A stretch of DNA of 64,000 bases from Gemmataceae bacterium (GCA_019636445.1 JAHBXO010000001.1:328434-392433); one strand, 5' to 3'. Positions 54,452 to 62,480 are shown, numbered from the stretch's first letter. The notes: generated from the letters alone by a model not told the origin. Translations and numbers: made by a program.

Positions 54452-54521
54452 CAGGGGGACAAGGATTCGAACCCTGTGGAGCGGTTTTGGAGGCCGCCGG
54501 CTCTCCCAGGAGCATCCCCCT
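54452..54521 (-). tRNA. candidate tRNA-Trp (anticodon CCA)
   Basis: On the minus strand, the acceptor arms AGGGGGA/TCCCCCT pair perfectly over 7 bp with discriminator G. The T arm is CAGGG-TTCGAAT-CCTTG with a standard T loop, and the anticodon loop is CTCCAAA with CCA at 34-36, as in bacterial tRNA-Trp. Oddities are a short D arm (GCTC, loop CTGGGA, GAGC), a C-A mismatch at the base of the anticodon loop, and a total of 70 nt. No CCA is encoded. It could be a diverged functional gene or a decayed one. Confidence 0.6.
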
Positions 54522-54741
54522 TCTCCCTCCAGACGCTGGCGAACCCCATCGGGTTCGCGCGACACAGTCGATTGGATCCGAAGGTGCCGCGTTCTCGCTC
54601 AGGCCGAGGGGTCGCGTGAAAAGCGGCGGAAACTTCATATCGCATTCCATGAGCCGCGCCGTCACATTGATCGTGTGGTGCCGGCGGCCGGCGCGTCGGT
54701 GTTTTTCTCCATTTTGTCCGAAGAGTCCCGGAGTGCCTACG

Positions 54742-55158
54742 ATGAAATGCCCGATGGTTCTCGCGTGCCTGCTGGCGATCGGTCTTGGGGCGTTCGGCCA
54801 GGACAAGCCGGCGGCCGCGAAGAAGCCGACGATTCTCGGCGAGTGGTTCCTCGGCAAAGAGACGGCCGGCGGGGAACTGGCGACGAAGCTGAAGGAGAAC
54901 GTGTCGCGCGTGACGATCGATTCCGAGTCGATCGTGGCGGGCCGGACCGCCGGTTACAAATTGGACGAGGCGAAGAACCAGATCGACGTGACGATCGACG
55001 GCGGCCCGAAAGGCGAGCAGGGGACCTATTCCGGGCTGTACGAATTGAAAGGCGACACCCTGAAGATCCATTTGGCCCTACCCGGCCAGCCGCGCCCGAC
55101 GGGGTTCGAGGCGAAGGCGACGACGGTCTTGCTGGTGCTCGCGCGCGGGAAGTCGTAG
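54742..55158 (+). CDS. TIGR03067-like secreted planctomycete protein
   Basis: 138 residues with signal peptide (MVLACLLAIGLGAFGQD). The mature domain (ILGEWFLGKETAGGELATKL, VTIDSESIVAG, DGGPKGEQGTYSGLYELKGDTLKIHLALPGQPRPTGF) follows the planctomycete TIGR03067 pattern, a lipocalin-like small beta-barrel of unknown function. It follows the tRNA candidate on the opposite strand. Nearby: the next gene starts 8 nt later, so they may share a transcript. Confidence 0.8.
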   Translation: MKCPMVLACLLAIGLGAFGQDKPAAAKKPTILGEWFLGKETAGGELATKLKENVSRVTIDSESIVAGRTAGYKLDEAKNQIDVTIDGGPKGEQGTYSGLYELKGDTLKIHLALPGQPRPTGFEAKATTVLLVLARGKS

Positions 55159-55166
55159 GTCCCGCG

Positions 55167-56012
55167 ATGAAGTACGATTCGACACTGAAGCATCTGCTGG
55201 ACCGGTTCGCGGCCGACTGGATCGGTCTGCTCGCCCCGCTCGTCGATTTGCCGCCGGGCGTCCAGGTCGAAGCGCTCGATGCCGACCTCTCCACCGTGCA
55301 GGCGATGACCGACAAGGTTTTTCGTCTCCACCGGCCGGAACTCGGAGTACTCCATCTCGAACCACAGTCGTCCCACGATCTCGAACTGCCCGATCGGTTG
55401 CTTGTCTACAACTCGCTCTTGCATCGCCGGCATGGCGGACCGGTTCGCACGGTGGTACTCCTCTTGCGTCGCGAGGCTGACAGCCCCACGCTGAGCGGTT
55501 CGCTCCGTCGCGCGCGAGCCGACGGGCAGGAGTACCTGCGCTTCGACTACGACGTGATCCGCGTCTGGCAGATGTCCGCGGATGTCTTGCTGGCCGGCCC
55601 CATCGGCGTGCTGCCACTGGCCGTGCTCGCCGACGACGCGAAGGACCGCCTGGAGGACGTGGTCGTGCGAATGGACCATCGGTTGCCCAACGACCCGACA
55701 CGCAACTTGTTGCTGGCTTCAAGTTTTATTCTTTGCGGCCTACGGTATAATGAGGAAGTCATTCAAGCGGCGTATCAGAGAGTCTTGGGCATGAAGGAAT
55801 CGGTCACCTACCAGGCCATCATCCGCGAAGGCGTCGCGTACGGGACGATCGCGGCCCGGCAGACGGCCCTCCTTGACGTCCTCGAAGAGCGCTTTGGCGT
55901 CGTGCCTCCCGAACTGGTCGCGATGATCCACGCGACCTCCGATTCGGCGAAACTCCAGACCGCGATCCGCCGCGCCGTGCGTGTGGCGTCCCTCGACGAA
56001 TTCCAACTCTAG
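55167..56012 (+). CDS. Rpn/PD-(D/E)XK-type nuclease-like protein
   Basis: 281 residues from ATG 55167. The region VLHLEPQSSHDLELPDRLLVYNSLLHRRHGGPVRTVVLLLRREADSP resembles the E-x-Q core of the Rpn (recombination-promoting nuclease)/DUF4351 group, which uses the PD-(D/E)XK fold. The second half is helical (VVPPELVAMIHATSDSAKLQTAIRRAVRVAS). Such genes are often multicopy in planctomycetes and cyanobacteria. No transposon ends are visible. It runs into the NYN-domain gene. Confidence 0.75.
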   Translation: MKYDSTLKHLLDRFAADWIGLLAPLVDLPPGVQVEALDADLSTVQAMTDKVFRLHRPELGVLHLEPQSSHDLELPDRLLVYNSLLHRRHGGPVRTVVLLLRREADSPTLSGSLRRARADGQEYLRFDYDVIRVWQMSADVLLAGPIGVLPLAVLADDAKDRLEDVVVRMDHRLPNDPTRNLLLASSFILCGLRYNEEVIQAAYQRVLGMKESVTYQAIIREGVAYGTIAARQTALLDVLEERFGVVPPELVAMIHATSDSAKLQTAIRRAVRVASLDEFQL

Positions 56013-56031
56013 CGGATCGACACGTGCCGCC

Positions 56032-56508
56032 GTGCATCTGCTCATCGACGGCTACAACCTGATGCACGCGGCCGGCTATCTGACGACCCGGAAGACCGGC
56101 CGCATCGAACCGATCCGCCAGCGCTTCCTCGCGTGGCTGTCGAACGCCCTTCCCGCCCGGAACGCCGACGCCGTCGCCATCTTCGATGGCCATGCCCCGC
56201 GAACCCGATCGTCACTCCCGCACGTGGCCGTCCGCTATTCCGCCCCGGTCACGGCCGACGACGCCATCGAAGCGATCCTGAGTTCGCGCGAACGTCCGGA
56301 AGCGGTCGTCTCGAACGATGCGCGCCTGCACGAGGCGGCTCGACGGGCCAACGTGCCGGCGTGGCGCTGCGAACGGTTCCTCGACTGGTTGATCGAAGCG
56401 CCGAAACGGAATCCGTCCGCCGCGCCGATCAACGAGAAGCCGACCGCCGCCGTCGATGAGTCGGACCTGCTCCGGGCGTTCCAGACTCCGCGAGGGCGCA
56501 AGCCATGA
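56032..56508 (+). CDS. NYN-domain (YacP-like) RNase
   Basis: 158 residues from a GTG at 56032, where VHLLIDGYNLMHAAGYL begins the domain. Asp in LLIDGYNL, Asp in VAIFDGHAP, and Asp in AVVSNDARLHEAARR form the acidic NYN set. YacP/Rae1-type RNases cleave mRNA at or near the ribosome. A 60-residue disordered C-terminal tail follows. Its stop overlaps the next gene's start (ATGA at 56505-56508). Confidence 0.85.
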   Translation: MHLLIDGYNLMHAAGYLTTRKTGRIEPIRQRFLAWLSNALPARNADAVAIFDGHAPRTRSSLPHVAVRYSAPVTADDAIEAILSSRERPEAVVSNDARLHEAARRANVPAWRCERFLDWLIEAPKRNPSAAPINEKPTAAVDESDLLRAFQTPRGRKP

Positions 56509-57203
56509 CCACGGCGGAATGGGACGCGTCGACCAAGCCGCACCAGATGCTGCGCGCGCTCGGCCCGAAGGCCGTCGGGCGCAAATTCCAGTTGTTCCTC
56601 TGCTCCGCTGGACGGCGCCTGCTCGACCGCAAGCCGGACGCCACGCTGGAACGCGCCGTCGCCAACCTCGAGCGGTTCATGGACGGCGAGATCTCGACCG
56701 AAGTGTTCCGCGCGCGGGAAGCCGAGATCATCGGAGCGGTCATCCGCGAACGTCATTTGCGATTGGAGTACGGCTCGGTCGACTTCGTCCTGCACGCGAT
56801 CACGGCCGTGATCGCTTCGAACACGCAACAAAGCCTTCGGTCCCTGCTCGACTACGGCCGGCTCGCCGCGGACGAGGACGGGGGGCGCTACGACTTCGAT
56901 CGGGAACTCTGCGCGATCCTGCGGGACGTGTTCCCGCCGCCGGACCGCGATTACGTCCATCGGGCCACGTTCGCCGGTGGCGGTCTGGTACTGCCGGACG
57001 GGACGATCTACCGCGTGCCGGACGACGCCCGCGCGATCGCGCAGGGTATCCGTCGGGATCAGGCGTTCGACCGTCTGCCGATCCTCGCCGACGCGCTCGA
57101 AGACGCCGACTGCCCCGACCGCGCGTGGCTGGACCACCTGCGATACGGCACGAATCACGGCCGGGGCTGCTGGGCGCTCGATCTGGCGCTGGGACGGAAT
57201 TAA
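56505..57203 (+). CDS. planctomycete-family protein (TEADW/CW repeat family)
   Basis: 232 residues. MTTAEWDASTKPHQMLRALGPKAVGRKFQLFLCSAGRRL and the closing LDHLRYGTNHGRGCWALDLALGRN belong to a large planctomycete paralogue family of the 'MTEAEWLACxDPxxMLEFL...HxRGCWxxDLxLG' pattern. The middle is helical with a P-P-x-R-D-Y patch. Cytoplasmic. No function is known. It is coupled to the NYN gene by a 4-nt overlap. Confidence 0.75.
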   Translation: MTTAEWDASTKPHQMLRALGPKAVGRKFQLFLCSAGRRLLDRKPDATLERAVANLERFMDGEISTEVFRAREAEIIGAVIRERHLRLEYGSVDFVLHAITAVIASNTQQSLRSLLDYGRLAADEDGGRYDFDRELCAILRDVFPPPDRDYVHRATFAGGGLVLPDGTIYRVPDDARAIAQGIRRDQAFDRLPILADALEDADCPDRAWLDHLRYGTNHGRGCWALDLALGRN

Positions 57204-57234
57204 CGTTGCGACCGAGTTGTTGACGCGTTTTTTG

Positions 57235-57257
57235 TTAGCCCGACGCGCGAGCGAGGG
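57235..57257. repeat. TTAGCCCGACGCGC element, copy 2
   Basis: The element TTAGCCCGACGCGCGAGCGA plus GGG overlaps the 3' end of larB; read on the minus strand it encodes SLARASG and the stop TAA. The copy at 15348-15370 differs by one base and is intergenic. Confidence 0.75.
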
Positions 57258-58026
57258 AATCGTTCTTCGCGATCCGCCTGGCCGTCAGCGCCGCCACGTA
57301 TCCCGCTTTGAATCCCGCGTCGATGTTCACGACGGCGACACCGGCCGAGCAACTGTTCAGCATCGTCAGCAGCGCCGCCAGCCCGCCGAACGCCGCTCCG
57401 TAGCCGATGCTCGTCGGCACCGCGATCACGGGGCAATCCACCAGCCCGCCGACGACGCTCGGCAGCGCGCCGTCCATACCGGCGCAGACGATGATCGCAT
57501 CCGCCGCAGTCAGGCGTTCCCGGTGCTTGAGGATGCGGTGAATCCCGGCGACGCCGACATCGGCGATGAGGCTCGCGGCCACGCCCATGACGCGCACGGT
57601 GTTGAGGGCCTCGTGCGCGACGGGCAGGTCGCCGGTGCCGGCCGTCACGACGAGCACATCGCCGATGGGGGCAGGGCGTGCCCCCGGCAGGGGCAGCCAG
57701 AACGTGCGGGCCAGCCGGTCGTTCTCGCCCGACGGGAACTTCGCGGCGAGCCGTTCCGCCTGCGCGTCGTCGACGCGCGTGACGAAGCAATCCTGTCCCG
57801 CATCCGCCATCCGCCGCACCACGCCCTCGACCCAGTCGACGGTCTTCCCCAGCGCGAGGATCACTTCCGGGAATCCGCAGCGGTCGCGGCGGTGGAAGTC
57901 CAGCGTGGCGAAGCCGAGATCGACTGCCGTCGGCGCGAGCCGTTTCGCCACGTCGTCCACGCTCGCCGACCCGGCCTTCACGGCCTCCAGCAGGTTCCGC
58001 AATTCATCCGCCGTCATCGGTTCCAT
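57235..58026 (-). CDS. larB: nickel-pincer cofactor biosynthesis protein LarB
   Basis: 263 residues. LGFATLDFHRRDRCGFPEVIL, LVVTAGTGDLPVAHEA, AAIIVCAGMDGALPSVVGGLVDCPVIAVPTSIGYG and LNSCSAGVAVVNIDAGFKAGYVAALTARRI match LarB, which carboxylates nicotinic acid adenine dinucleotide and starts the cofactor of lactate racemase. Asp/Glu/Ser residues of the AIR-carboxylase-like domain are kept. larC and larE are not in the window. The last seven residues (SLARASG) and the stop are encoded by a dispersed 23-nt element. Confidence 0.93.
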   Translation of the reverse strand: MEPMTADELRNLLEAVKAGSASVDDVAKRLAPTAVDLGFATLDFHRRDRCGFPEVILALGKTVDWVEGVVRRMADAGQDCFVTRVDDAQAERLAAKFPSGENDRLARTFWLPLPGARPAPIGDVLVVTAGTGDLPVAHEALNTVRVMGVAASLIADVGVAGIHRILKHRERLTAADAIIVCAGMDGALPSVVGGLVDCPVIAVPTSIGYGAAFGGLAALLTMLNSCSAGVAVVNIDAGFKAGYVAALTARRIAKNDSLARASG

Positions 58027-58076
58027 TCCTCACGGGCCAGGTTCATTCATCATAGCTGAACGATGGAAACGGGAAC

Positions 58077-58124
58077 GCACCGGGCCGGGCACCGCTTCCC
58101 GCGAAGCGGCGCCCGGCCCGGTGC
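58077..58124 (-). terminator. long terminator hairpin
   Basis: GCACCGGGCCGGGC (58077-58090) pairs with GCCCGGCCCGGTGC (58111-58124) over 14 bp; the loop contains a second stem, CCGCTT/AAGCGG. Lies after the stop of the PDZ gene and ahead of larB on the same strand. Confidence 0.75.
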
Positions 58125-58139
58125 AAGCGAAGCCAACCG

Positions 58140-58877
58140 TTACTGGCGTTGCAGGGGCACTTCCTCGATGGTGATGCCCAGTTTGCCGTCGACGACGGCG
58201 ACGTCCTTCTTCTCGATCTGGTTGTTGGAGCCGTCGATGTATTCGACGTTCGCGGTCTTCTTGCCGGCGGCCGTCAGGATCGCGCGGAGCGCCTCGTAGT
58301 TCTGGATGCGCTGACCGTCGACGGCGAGGATGACATCGCCTTGTCGCAGGCCGGCGGCCTTGGCGGTACCCTCGGCTTTCAGTTCGGTGATGTACAGGCC
58401 GTGTTCGGTCGCCGTCGTGGTGGTCGTTTCGACGGGTGCGGCCGGCGCGACCGTCGTTACGGTCGGCGTGGCGGGCACGACGTAGGTCGTCTGTGGGACG
58501 TAATACGTCTGCGGAATGACGTAGCTGCGGGGCGCGATGTACGGCGCGGGGTAGATGCTGTTGAAGCCGTAGCCGCCATAGCCGTATCCACCGTATCCCC
58601 CGCCGTAGTAGGGGCGATAGCCGGCACCGCCGACGCCGAGGTTGTAGAAGTTGCCGAAGGGCGAGTTGCCGTAGCTGAAGCTCAGACCGGAGCGCGGGTT
58701 GCCGAGGGTGATCCCGAAGCTGGTGCCGCCGCGGTTGAAGTTATTGAAGTTGTTGAAGTTGCCGGCCCCGTGATTGAAGTTGTTGCCGCCGCGCGGCGGG
58801 CCGCCGCGCTGGGCGAAGGCGGGGAGCGACGCGAAGAGCACGAGCGCCGTCGCGAGGAGGTACCGGGTGCGGATCAT
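58140..58877 (-). CDS. secreted PDZ-domain protein with Gly/Tyr/Asn-rich region
   Basis: 245 residues from ATG 58877, with signal peptide (LLATALVLFASLPAFAQ). A low-complexity region of Asn/Phe/Gly and then Tyr/Gly (GGGYGGYGYGGYGF) is followed by Thr/Pro-rich sequence and one C-terminal PDZ domain (GLYITELKAEGTAKAAGLRQGDVILAVDGQRIQNYEALRAIL). No protease domain is present. PDZ domains of this type bind protein termini; this may be an envelope scaffold. Confidence 0.85.
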   Translation of the reverse strand: MIRTRYLLATALVLFASLPAFAQRGGPPRGGNNFNHGAGNFNNFNNFNRGGTSFGITLGNPRSGLSFSYGNSPFGNFYNLGVGGAGYRPYYGGGYGGYGYGGYGFNSIYPAPYIAPRSYVIPQTYYVPQTTYVVPATPTVTTVAPAAPVETTTTTATEHGLYITELKAEGTAKAAGLRQGDVILAVDGQRIQNYEALRAILTAAGKKTANVEYIDGSNNQIEKKDVAVVDGKLGITIEEVPLQRQ

Positions 58878-59088
58878 GATGAGGACCTCGGAGAGGATGC
58901 GGTACGGCGGAGGGGCGAAGCGCCGAAAAGTGTCGCCGTGAAAGAATACCCGACGAACGGTCGATTCTTGCGCGTAATGCCGGCTCGATTCCTCAAAAAT
59001 CGACCGAACGCTCCACATCCGCAATCCGGGAACTCTGGCGAGGGCGAAACGGTTGCGGAGAATACCGGAACTTTAACCCCGGCCCCGA

Positions 59089-59580
59089 ATGCCTATTCCA
59101 ATCTCCATGATCCGACCTGCGACTCCGGCCGACGTGCCGACCATCGTCTCGCTCATCCGGGCGCTCGCCGACTACGAAAAGCTCACCCACGAAGTTGTTC
59201 TGGACGACGATCGCCTGCGCGAACACCTGTTCGGCCCGCGTCCCTACGCGGAAGTCCTGATGGCGGAGGTCGAGGGTCGCTCCGTCGGCTTCGCGCTCTT
59301 CTTCCACAACTACTCGACGTTCCTCGGTCGGCCGGGGATCTATCTCGAAGACCTGTTCGTGCTGCCGGAGCATCGCGGGCACGGGCTGGGCAAGGCGCTG
59401 CTGGTCGCGCTCGCGAAGCTCGCCGCCGAGCGCGAATGCGGCCGGCTGGAGTGGGCCGTGCTGGACTGGAACGAACCGTCGATCCGGTTCTACGAGTCGC
59501 TGGGCGCGGTTGCAAAGAAGGAATGGATCATCTACCGCACGACCGGCGAGGCGCTGGCGAAGCTGGCGGAACGGAACTAG
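59089..59580 (+). CDS. GNAT-family N-acetyltransferase
   Basis: 163 residues (an ATG at 59107 is an equally likely start). IRPATPADVPTIVSLIRALADYEKL opens the GNAT fold; IYLEDLFVLPEHRGHGLGKALL contains the acetyl-CoA pyrophosphate loop R-G-x-G-x-G/A; LEWAVLDWNEPSIRFYESLGA is the conserved C-terminal strand-helix. Closest in layout to the diamine/spermidine acetyltransferase (SSAT) type. The stop overlaps the convergent rfbD stop by 4 nt. Confidence 0.92.
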   Translation: MPIPISMIRPATPADVPTIVSLIRALADYEKLTHEVVLDDDRLREHLFGPRPYAEVLMAEVEGRSVGFALFFHNYSTFLGRPGIYLEDLFVLPEHRGHGLGKALLVALAKLAAERECGRLEWAVLDWNEPSIRFYESLGAVAKKEWIIYRTTGEALAKLAERN

Positions 59581-60437
59581 GCCCGCCCGCGTTCGGCGAG
59601 GTACGCCGCGAGTGCCTCCCGCCAGGTTCGCGGCGGTGCAACACCGACGGTCGCGAGCTTCGCCGTGTCCAGCACGCTGTACGGCGGACGGCGCGCCGGG
59701 TCGTTCCGCTCTCGCGTTGGGATCGGCGTGAGGTCCGCGGCCACGCCGGCGAGACGGAACGTCTCGGCGGCGAGGTCGTGCCAGGTTGTCGCGTCGGCGT
59801 TCGTCGCGTGGAAGAGACCGTTCGCATCCGCCGCGATCAGGCCGACGATCGCGGCGGCCACGTCCTTCGTGTAGCTCGGCGTGCAATGCTGATCGTTCAC
59901 GACGCGCAACGGCTTCCCCTGCCCCGCGACGCGCAGCATCGTCTCGACGAAGTTGCCGCCCTTCCCGCCGACGCCCCACGCGCCGTACAGCCCGCAGGTG
60001 CGCACGACGAGGTGCCTCGGTGTCAGCGCTCGCGCGAAGTATTCACCCGCGAGCTTGCTCATTCCGTACACGCTCACGGGGCCGGGGGCATCGTCTTCCG
60101 CGTAAGGGGTCGAACGTTTCGCATCCAAACCGAAGACATAGTCGCTGCTCACGTGGACGAGCTTCGCGTTTGCATCCCGGCACGCCAACGCCAGCTCGCG
60201 CACGGCCCAGGCGTTCACGGCGAACGCGGCATCCGGCTCGCTCTCCGCCTTGTCCACGAGGTTGTACGCGGCGCAGTTCACCACCACGTCCGGGGCGTGG
60301 CGCTTCACGCATTCGGCGAGGCTGCCACGCACGGCGAAGTCGGCGTCGGCGCGGGTCGCCGAAACGACTTCGCCTGGCAGCATCGGCACGAGGTCCCGAC
60401 CGAGCTGCCCGGCGGAACCGAAGACGAGGGTGGTCAT
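59577..60437 (-). CDS. rfbD: dTDP-4-dehydrorhamnose reductase
   Basis: 286 residues. Rossmann start LVFGSAGQLGRDLVP, VVNCAAYNLVDKAESEP, VSSDYVFGLDAKRSTPYAEDD, and the SDR YGMSK catalytic pair match RfbD/RmlD, the last enzyme of dTDP-L-rhamnose synthesis, using NAD(P)H. WREALAAYL closes the protein. rfbA, rfbB and rfbC are not nearby. Such stand-alone copies may serve other deoxysugars. Confidence 0.93.
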   Translation of the reverse strand: MTTLVFGSAGQLGRDLVPMLPGEVVSATRADADFAVRGSLAECVKRHAPDVVVNCAAYNLVDKAESEPDAAFAVNAWAVRELALACRDANAKLVHVSSDYVFGLDAKRSTPYAEDDAPGPVSVYGMSKLAGEYFARALTPRHLVVRTCGLYGAWGVGGKGGNFVETMLRVAGQGKPLRVVNDQHCTPSYTKDVAAAIVGLIAADANGLFHATNADATTWHDLAAETFRLAGVAADLTPIPTRERNDPARRPPYSVLDTAKLATVGVAPPRTWREALAAYLAERGRA

Positions 60438-60456
60438 GGATCAGATCCGGCGGGAA

Positions 60457-60486
60457 TTGCGTCGCGTTGAGACTTCGTGGTAGAAT
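60457..60486 (+). promoter_or_regulatory. candidate promoter of the DUF5678/retropepsin pair
   Basis: TTGCGT (60457-60462), 18-nt spacer, TAGAAT (60481-60486), 28 nt before the first start codon. The -35 match is weak. Confidence 0.35.
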
Positions 60487-60513
60487 ATCGACACCGGTCC
60501 GAAGGGGTCCTAT

Positions 60514-60801
60514 ATGGACGATTTTTACGCCGATGTCTACATGTTGAACAAGAATAACTATCCGAGTGAGGAGCTGGCGAAGTTGCAGGGTAAAGTCGTC
60601 GCTTGGTCGCTGGATGGGAAACAGATTGTCGGCGTCGGAGAAGATCACGGCGAACTCTTTGCCCGCATGCGTCGACTCGGTCGATCCGATGTCGTCTACC
60701 AATACATTTGGCCGGAAGATGTCGAGGTTCAACCGGGCACCGACCCATCGTCGAATAGTGCCACCGTTCCGAGTCGGCAATTCGCAGAAGTGTTCACGTG
60801 A
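60514..60801 (+). CDS. DUF5678-like small protein
   Basis: 95 residues. NYPSEELAKLQGKVVAWSLDGKQIVGVGEDHGELFARMRRLG and VVYQYIWPEDVEV follow the DUF5678 pattern (YPxEELxKYxGxxVAWSxDGxxI). These small cytoplasmic proteins of unknown function are frequent in cyanobacteria, planctomycetes and chloroflexi. AAGGGG precedes the ATG. Its stop overlaps the retropepsin-like gene's GTG start (GTGA), indicating coupled translation. Confidence 0.8.
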   Translation: MDDFYADVYMLNKNNYPSEELAKLQGKVVAWSLDGKQIVGVGEDHGELFARMRRLGRSDVVYQYIWPEDVEVQPGTDPSSNSATVPSRQFAEVFT

Positions 60802-61292
60802 TATTTCGATTCGAACTATCGACGGTCACACAGGGCCCACCTTCGCTTCGAGGCATACCCTATCGATCCCGGCCGATGATTTCCCTCGGCACCCGCCTGC
60901 GCGACGGTACGTTTCATTACGAAGCGTTCCTCGTCGACACGGGTTCCGACGACGTCATCTTGCCGCTCTATTTTGCATCCTTGCTCGGCATCGATTTGAA
61001 CAGGGCCAAAGCGTTTCATCACGGCCTGGCCGACAGCAGTCGAATGACCGTACGATACGCGGACGTTGAGTTTCGACTCGCAACGACGCCATTTCACTAC
61101 GTTCAATGGCGGGCCACCGTCGGCTTCGCCGCCATGCCGCGACCAATATTTGGCTGGGCGGGCGGACTCGAGTATTTCAATGCGAATTTCGACTGGATGC
61201 TCGCGCGTATGACGCTCGTTCCCCTTCCGACGCTGCCGCTCACGGCCTCCGCGTTCCCGTCCCCGGATCGAACACGCCAATTGCCGATGTAA
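60798..61292 (+). CDS. retropepsin-like aspartyl protease-fold protein
   Basis: 164 residues from a GTG overlapping the DUF5678 stop. PMISLGTRLRDGTFHYEAFLVDTGSDDVILPLYFASLLG contains the DTG active-site triad (Asp47-Thr48-Gly49) and the usual strand-turn; RMTVRYADVEFRL and FFIxGxxG-like IFGWAGGLEYFNANFDW correspond to the later half of a retroviral-type monomer, which would dimerise. No signal peptide or transmembrane segment. Always paired here with DUF5678; proteolysis is not proven. Confidence 0.78.
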   Translation: MIFRFELSTVTQGPPSLRGIPYRSRPMISLGTRLRDGTFHYEAFLVDTGSDDVILPLYFASLLGIDLNRAKAFHHGLADSSRMTVRYADVEFRLATTPFHYVQWRATVGFAAMPRPIFGWAGGLEYFNANFDWMLARMTLVPLPTLPLTASAFPSPDRTRQLPM

Positions 61293-61305
61293 CCGGCCAA
61301 CGAAA

Positions 61306-61333
61306 AAAGCCGGCGGATTCCTCCGCCGGCTTT
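61306..61333. terminator. bidirectional terminator
   Basis: AAAGCCGGCGGA (61306-61317) pairs perfectly with TCCGCCGGCTTT (61322-61333), loop TTCC. An A-run before it gives a six-T tail on the minus strand. It separates two convergent genes. Confidence 0.88.
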
Positions 61334-61349
61334 CATGGCTTCCCGTCGA

Positions 61350-62480
61350 TCACTTCTTCTCGACGAAGCTCTTGTCCTGCGTCTTCACAGCCGTCACCTG
61401 CTCCTGGTACAGGTCGATCGTCGTGTCGGTGCCGCCGATGGTCACGTTGATCTTGCCCACGAGCTTGATCGAGATCGTCGACTTCTCGACGCGGCCGGTC
61501 TTCGGGTTGTACAAGATTTCGTTCGCCTTCTCGCCGGCCTTGTAAGGCTCGGTCTTCAGCTCGCCGCCCTTGATCTTGAAGAGCAGGCCCTCGCCCTGGT
61601 CGGCGGCCGGGGCCTTGTAGGTCATGGCCGTGGAGACGTCGATCTTGTCGAGTTCCTTGTCGATGGCGTTGGCGGCGGCCGTGTTCTTGCCGACGTACGT
61701 GAAGGTCGTCACGGTGTCGTAGGAGCCGATCGGGCCGAGGTTCATCGTGGCCTTCTTCTCCCACTTGCCGCCGACCGCCTGGTCCTTGTCCGCCGTCAGG
61801 CCGAACGAAGGGTCGGTCATCTGCTTCATCGCCTCGTCGGTGAGCATCTTGCGCAGCAGCGATTCGATCTGCTGGTTGACACCGCCGAGCTTCTTGAGGA
61901 AGTCGTCCTTGCCGTCAACCTTCTCGACGACCATCCCCTTGCCGTAGGTGATGGTGAATTCGGTGCCGACGAGCTTGGAGAAGAAGTCGGCGAGGCCGGG
62001 GTTGCCCGCGGCGCCGGCGGCGTTGGCGTTGGTCGAATCGTATTCGACCTTGTTGCCGGCGATGTCGATCGACATCTTCACGCCTTCGATGGTCTGCTTG
62101 ACGGTCCACTTGTCGGCGGCGAAGCTGGTCGGCAGCCACTTGAAGTAGAAGGTCTGCTTGTGGGTCTGGACGAGGTCCGAACCGCCCTGGACCTTGATGG
62201 TCTGGGTGACGGTGGTCTCCATCTCCTGATAGAAGGCCTTGTCCTTTTCGAGCTTGGTCTCGAAGCGGGCGGTATTGGCGGCCGGGGTCGTCGGGGCCGG
62301 CGGCGTGGGTTCGGCCTTCTTCTCCTCCGGCTTCTTCTCGTCGGGCTTCTTCTCGGCCGGCTTGGCTTCGGCGGGTTTCGCCGGGTCCGCCTTCTTCTCG
62401 CCCGCCGGCGGGGTCTGGGCCGCGACGAACGTCGCGCCGGCGGCGAAGAGCACGGCGGTCAGGAGACGGTAACGCAACAC
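61350..62480 (-). CDS. secreted DUF6263-like protein
   Basis: 376 residues. Signal peptide (LLTAVLFAAGATFVAAQ), then about 45 residues of Lys/Glu/Pro/Ala repeats (AEKKPDEKKPEEKKAEPTPP), then a beta-rich domain (ETTVTQTIKVQGGSDLVQTHKQTFYFKWLP; FTITYGKGMVVEKVDG; KAPAADQGEGLLFKIKGGELKTEPYKAGEK). Layout and spacing recall DUF6263, a planctomycete secreted family. The KEP-rich segment may cross peptidoglycan. Function unknown; monocistronic. Confidence 0.75.
   Translation of the reverse strand: MLRYRLLTAVLFAAGATFVAAQTPPAGEKKADPAKPAEAKPAEKKPDEKKPEEKKAEPTPPAPTTPAANTARFETKLEKDKAFYQEMETTVTQTIKVQGGSDLVQTHKQTFYFKWLPTSFAADKWTVKQTIEGVKMSIDIAGNKVEYDSTNANAAGAAGNPGLADFFSKLVGTEFTITYGKGMVVEKVDGKDDFLKKLGGVNQQIESLLRKMLTDEAMKQMTDPSFGLTADKDQAVGGKWEKKATMNLGPIGSYDTVTTFTYVGKNTAAANAIDKELDKIDVSTAMTYKAPAADQGEGLLFKIKGGELKTEPYKAGEKANEILYNPKTGRVEKSTISIKLVGKINVTIGGTDTTIDLYQEQVTAVKTQDKSFVEKK

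Noticed and set aside
55167..56012. Transposase of an insertion sequence
   Set aside because: It resembles Rpn nucleases, but no terminal inverted repeats, target duplications or second transposase gene were seen around it.
58149..60470. Long plus-strand open frame through the PDZ and GNAT region (773 codons)
   Set aside because: It crosses three well-supported genes in other frames and its product is low-complexity Arg/Gly/Val.
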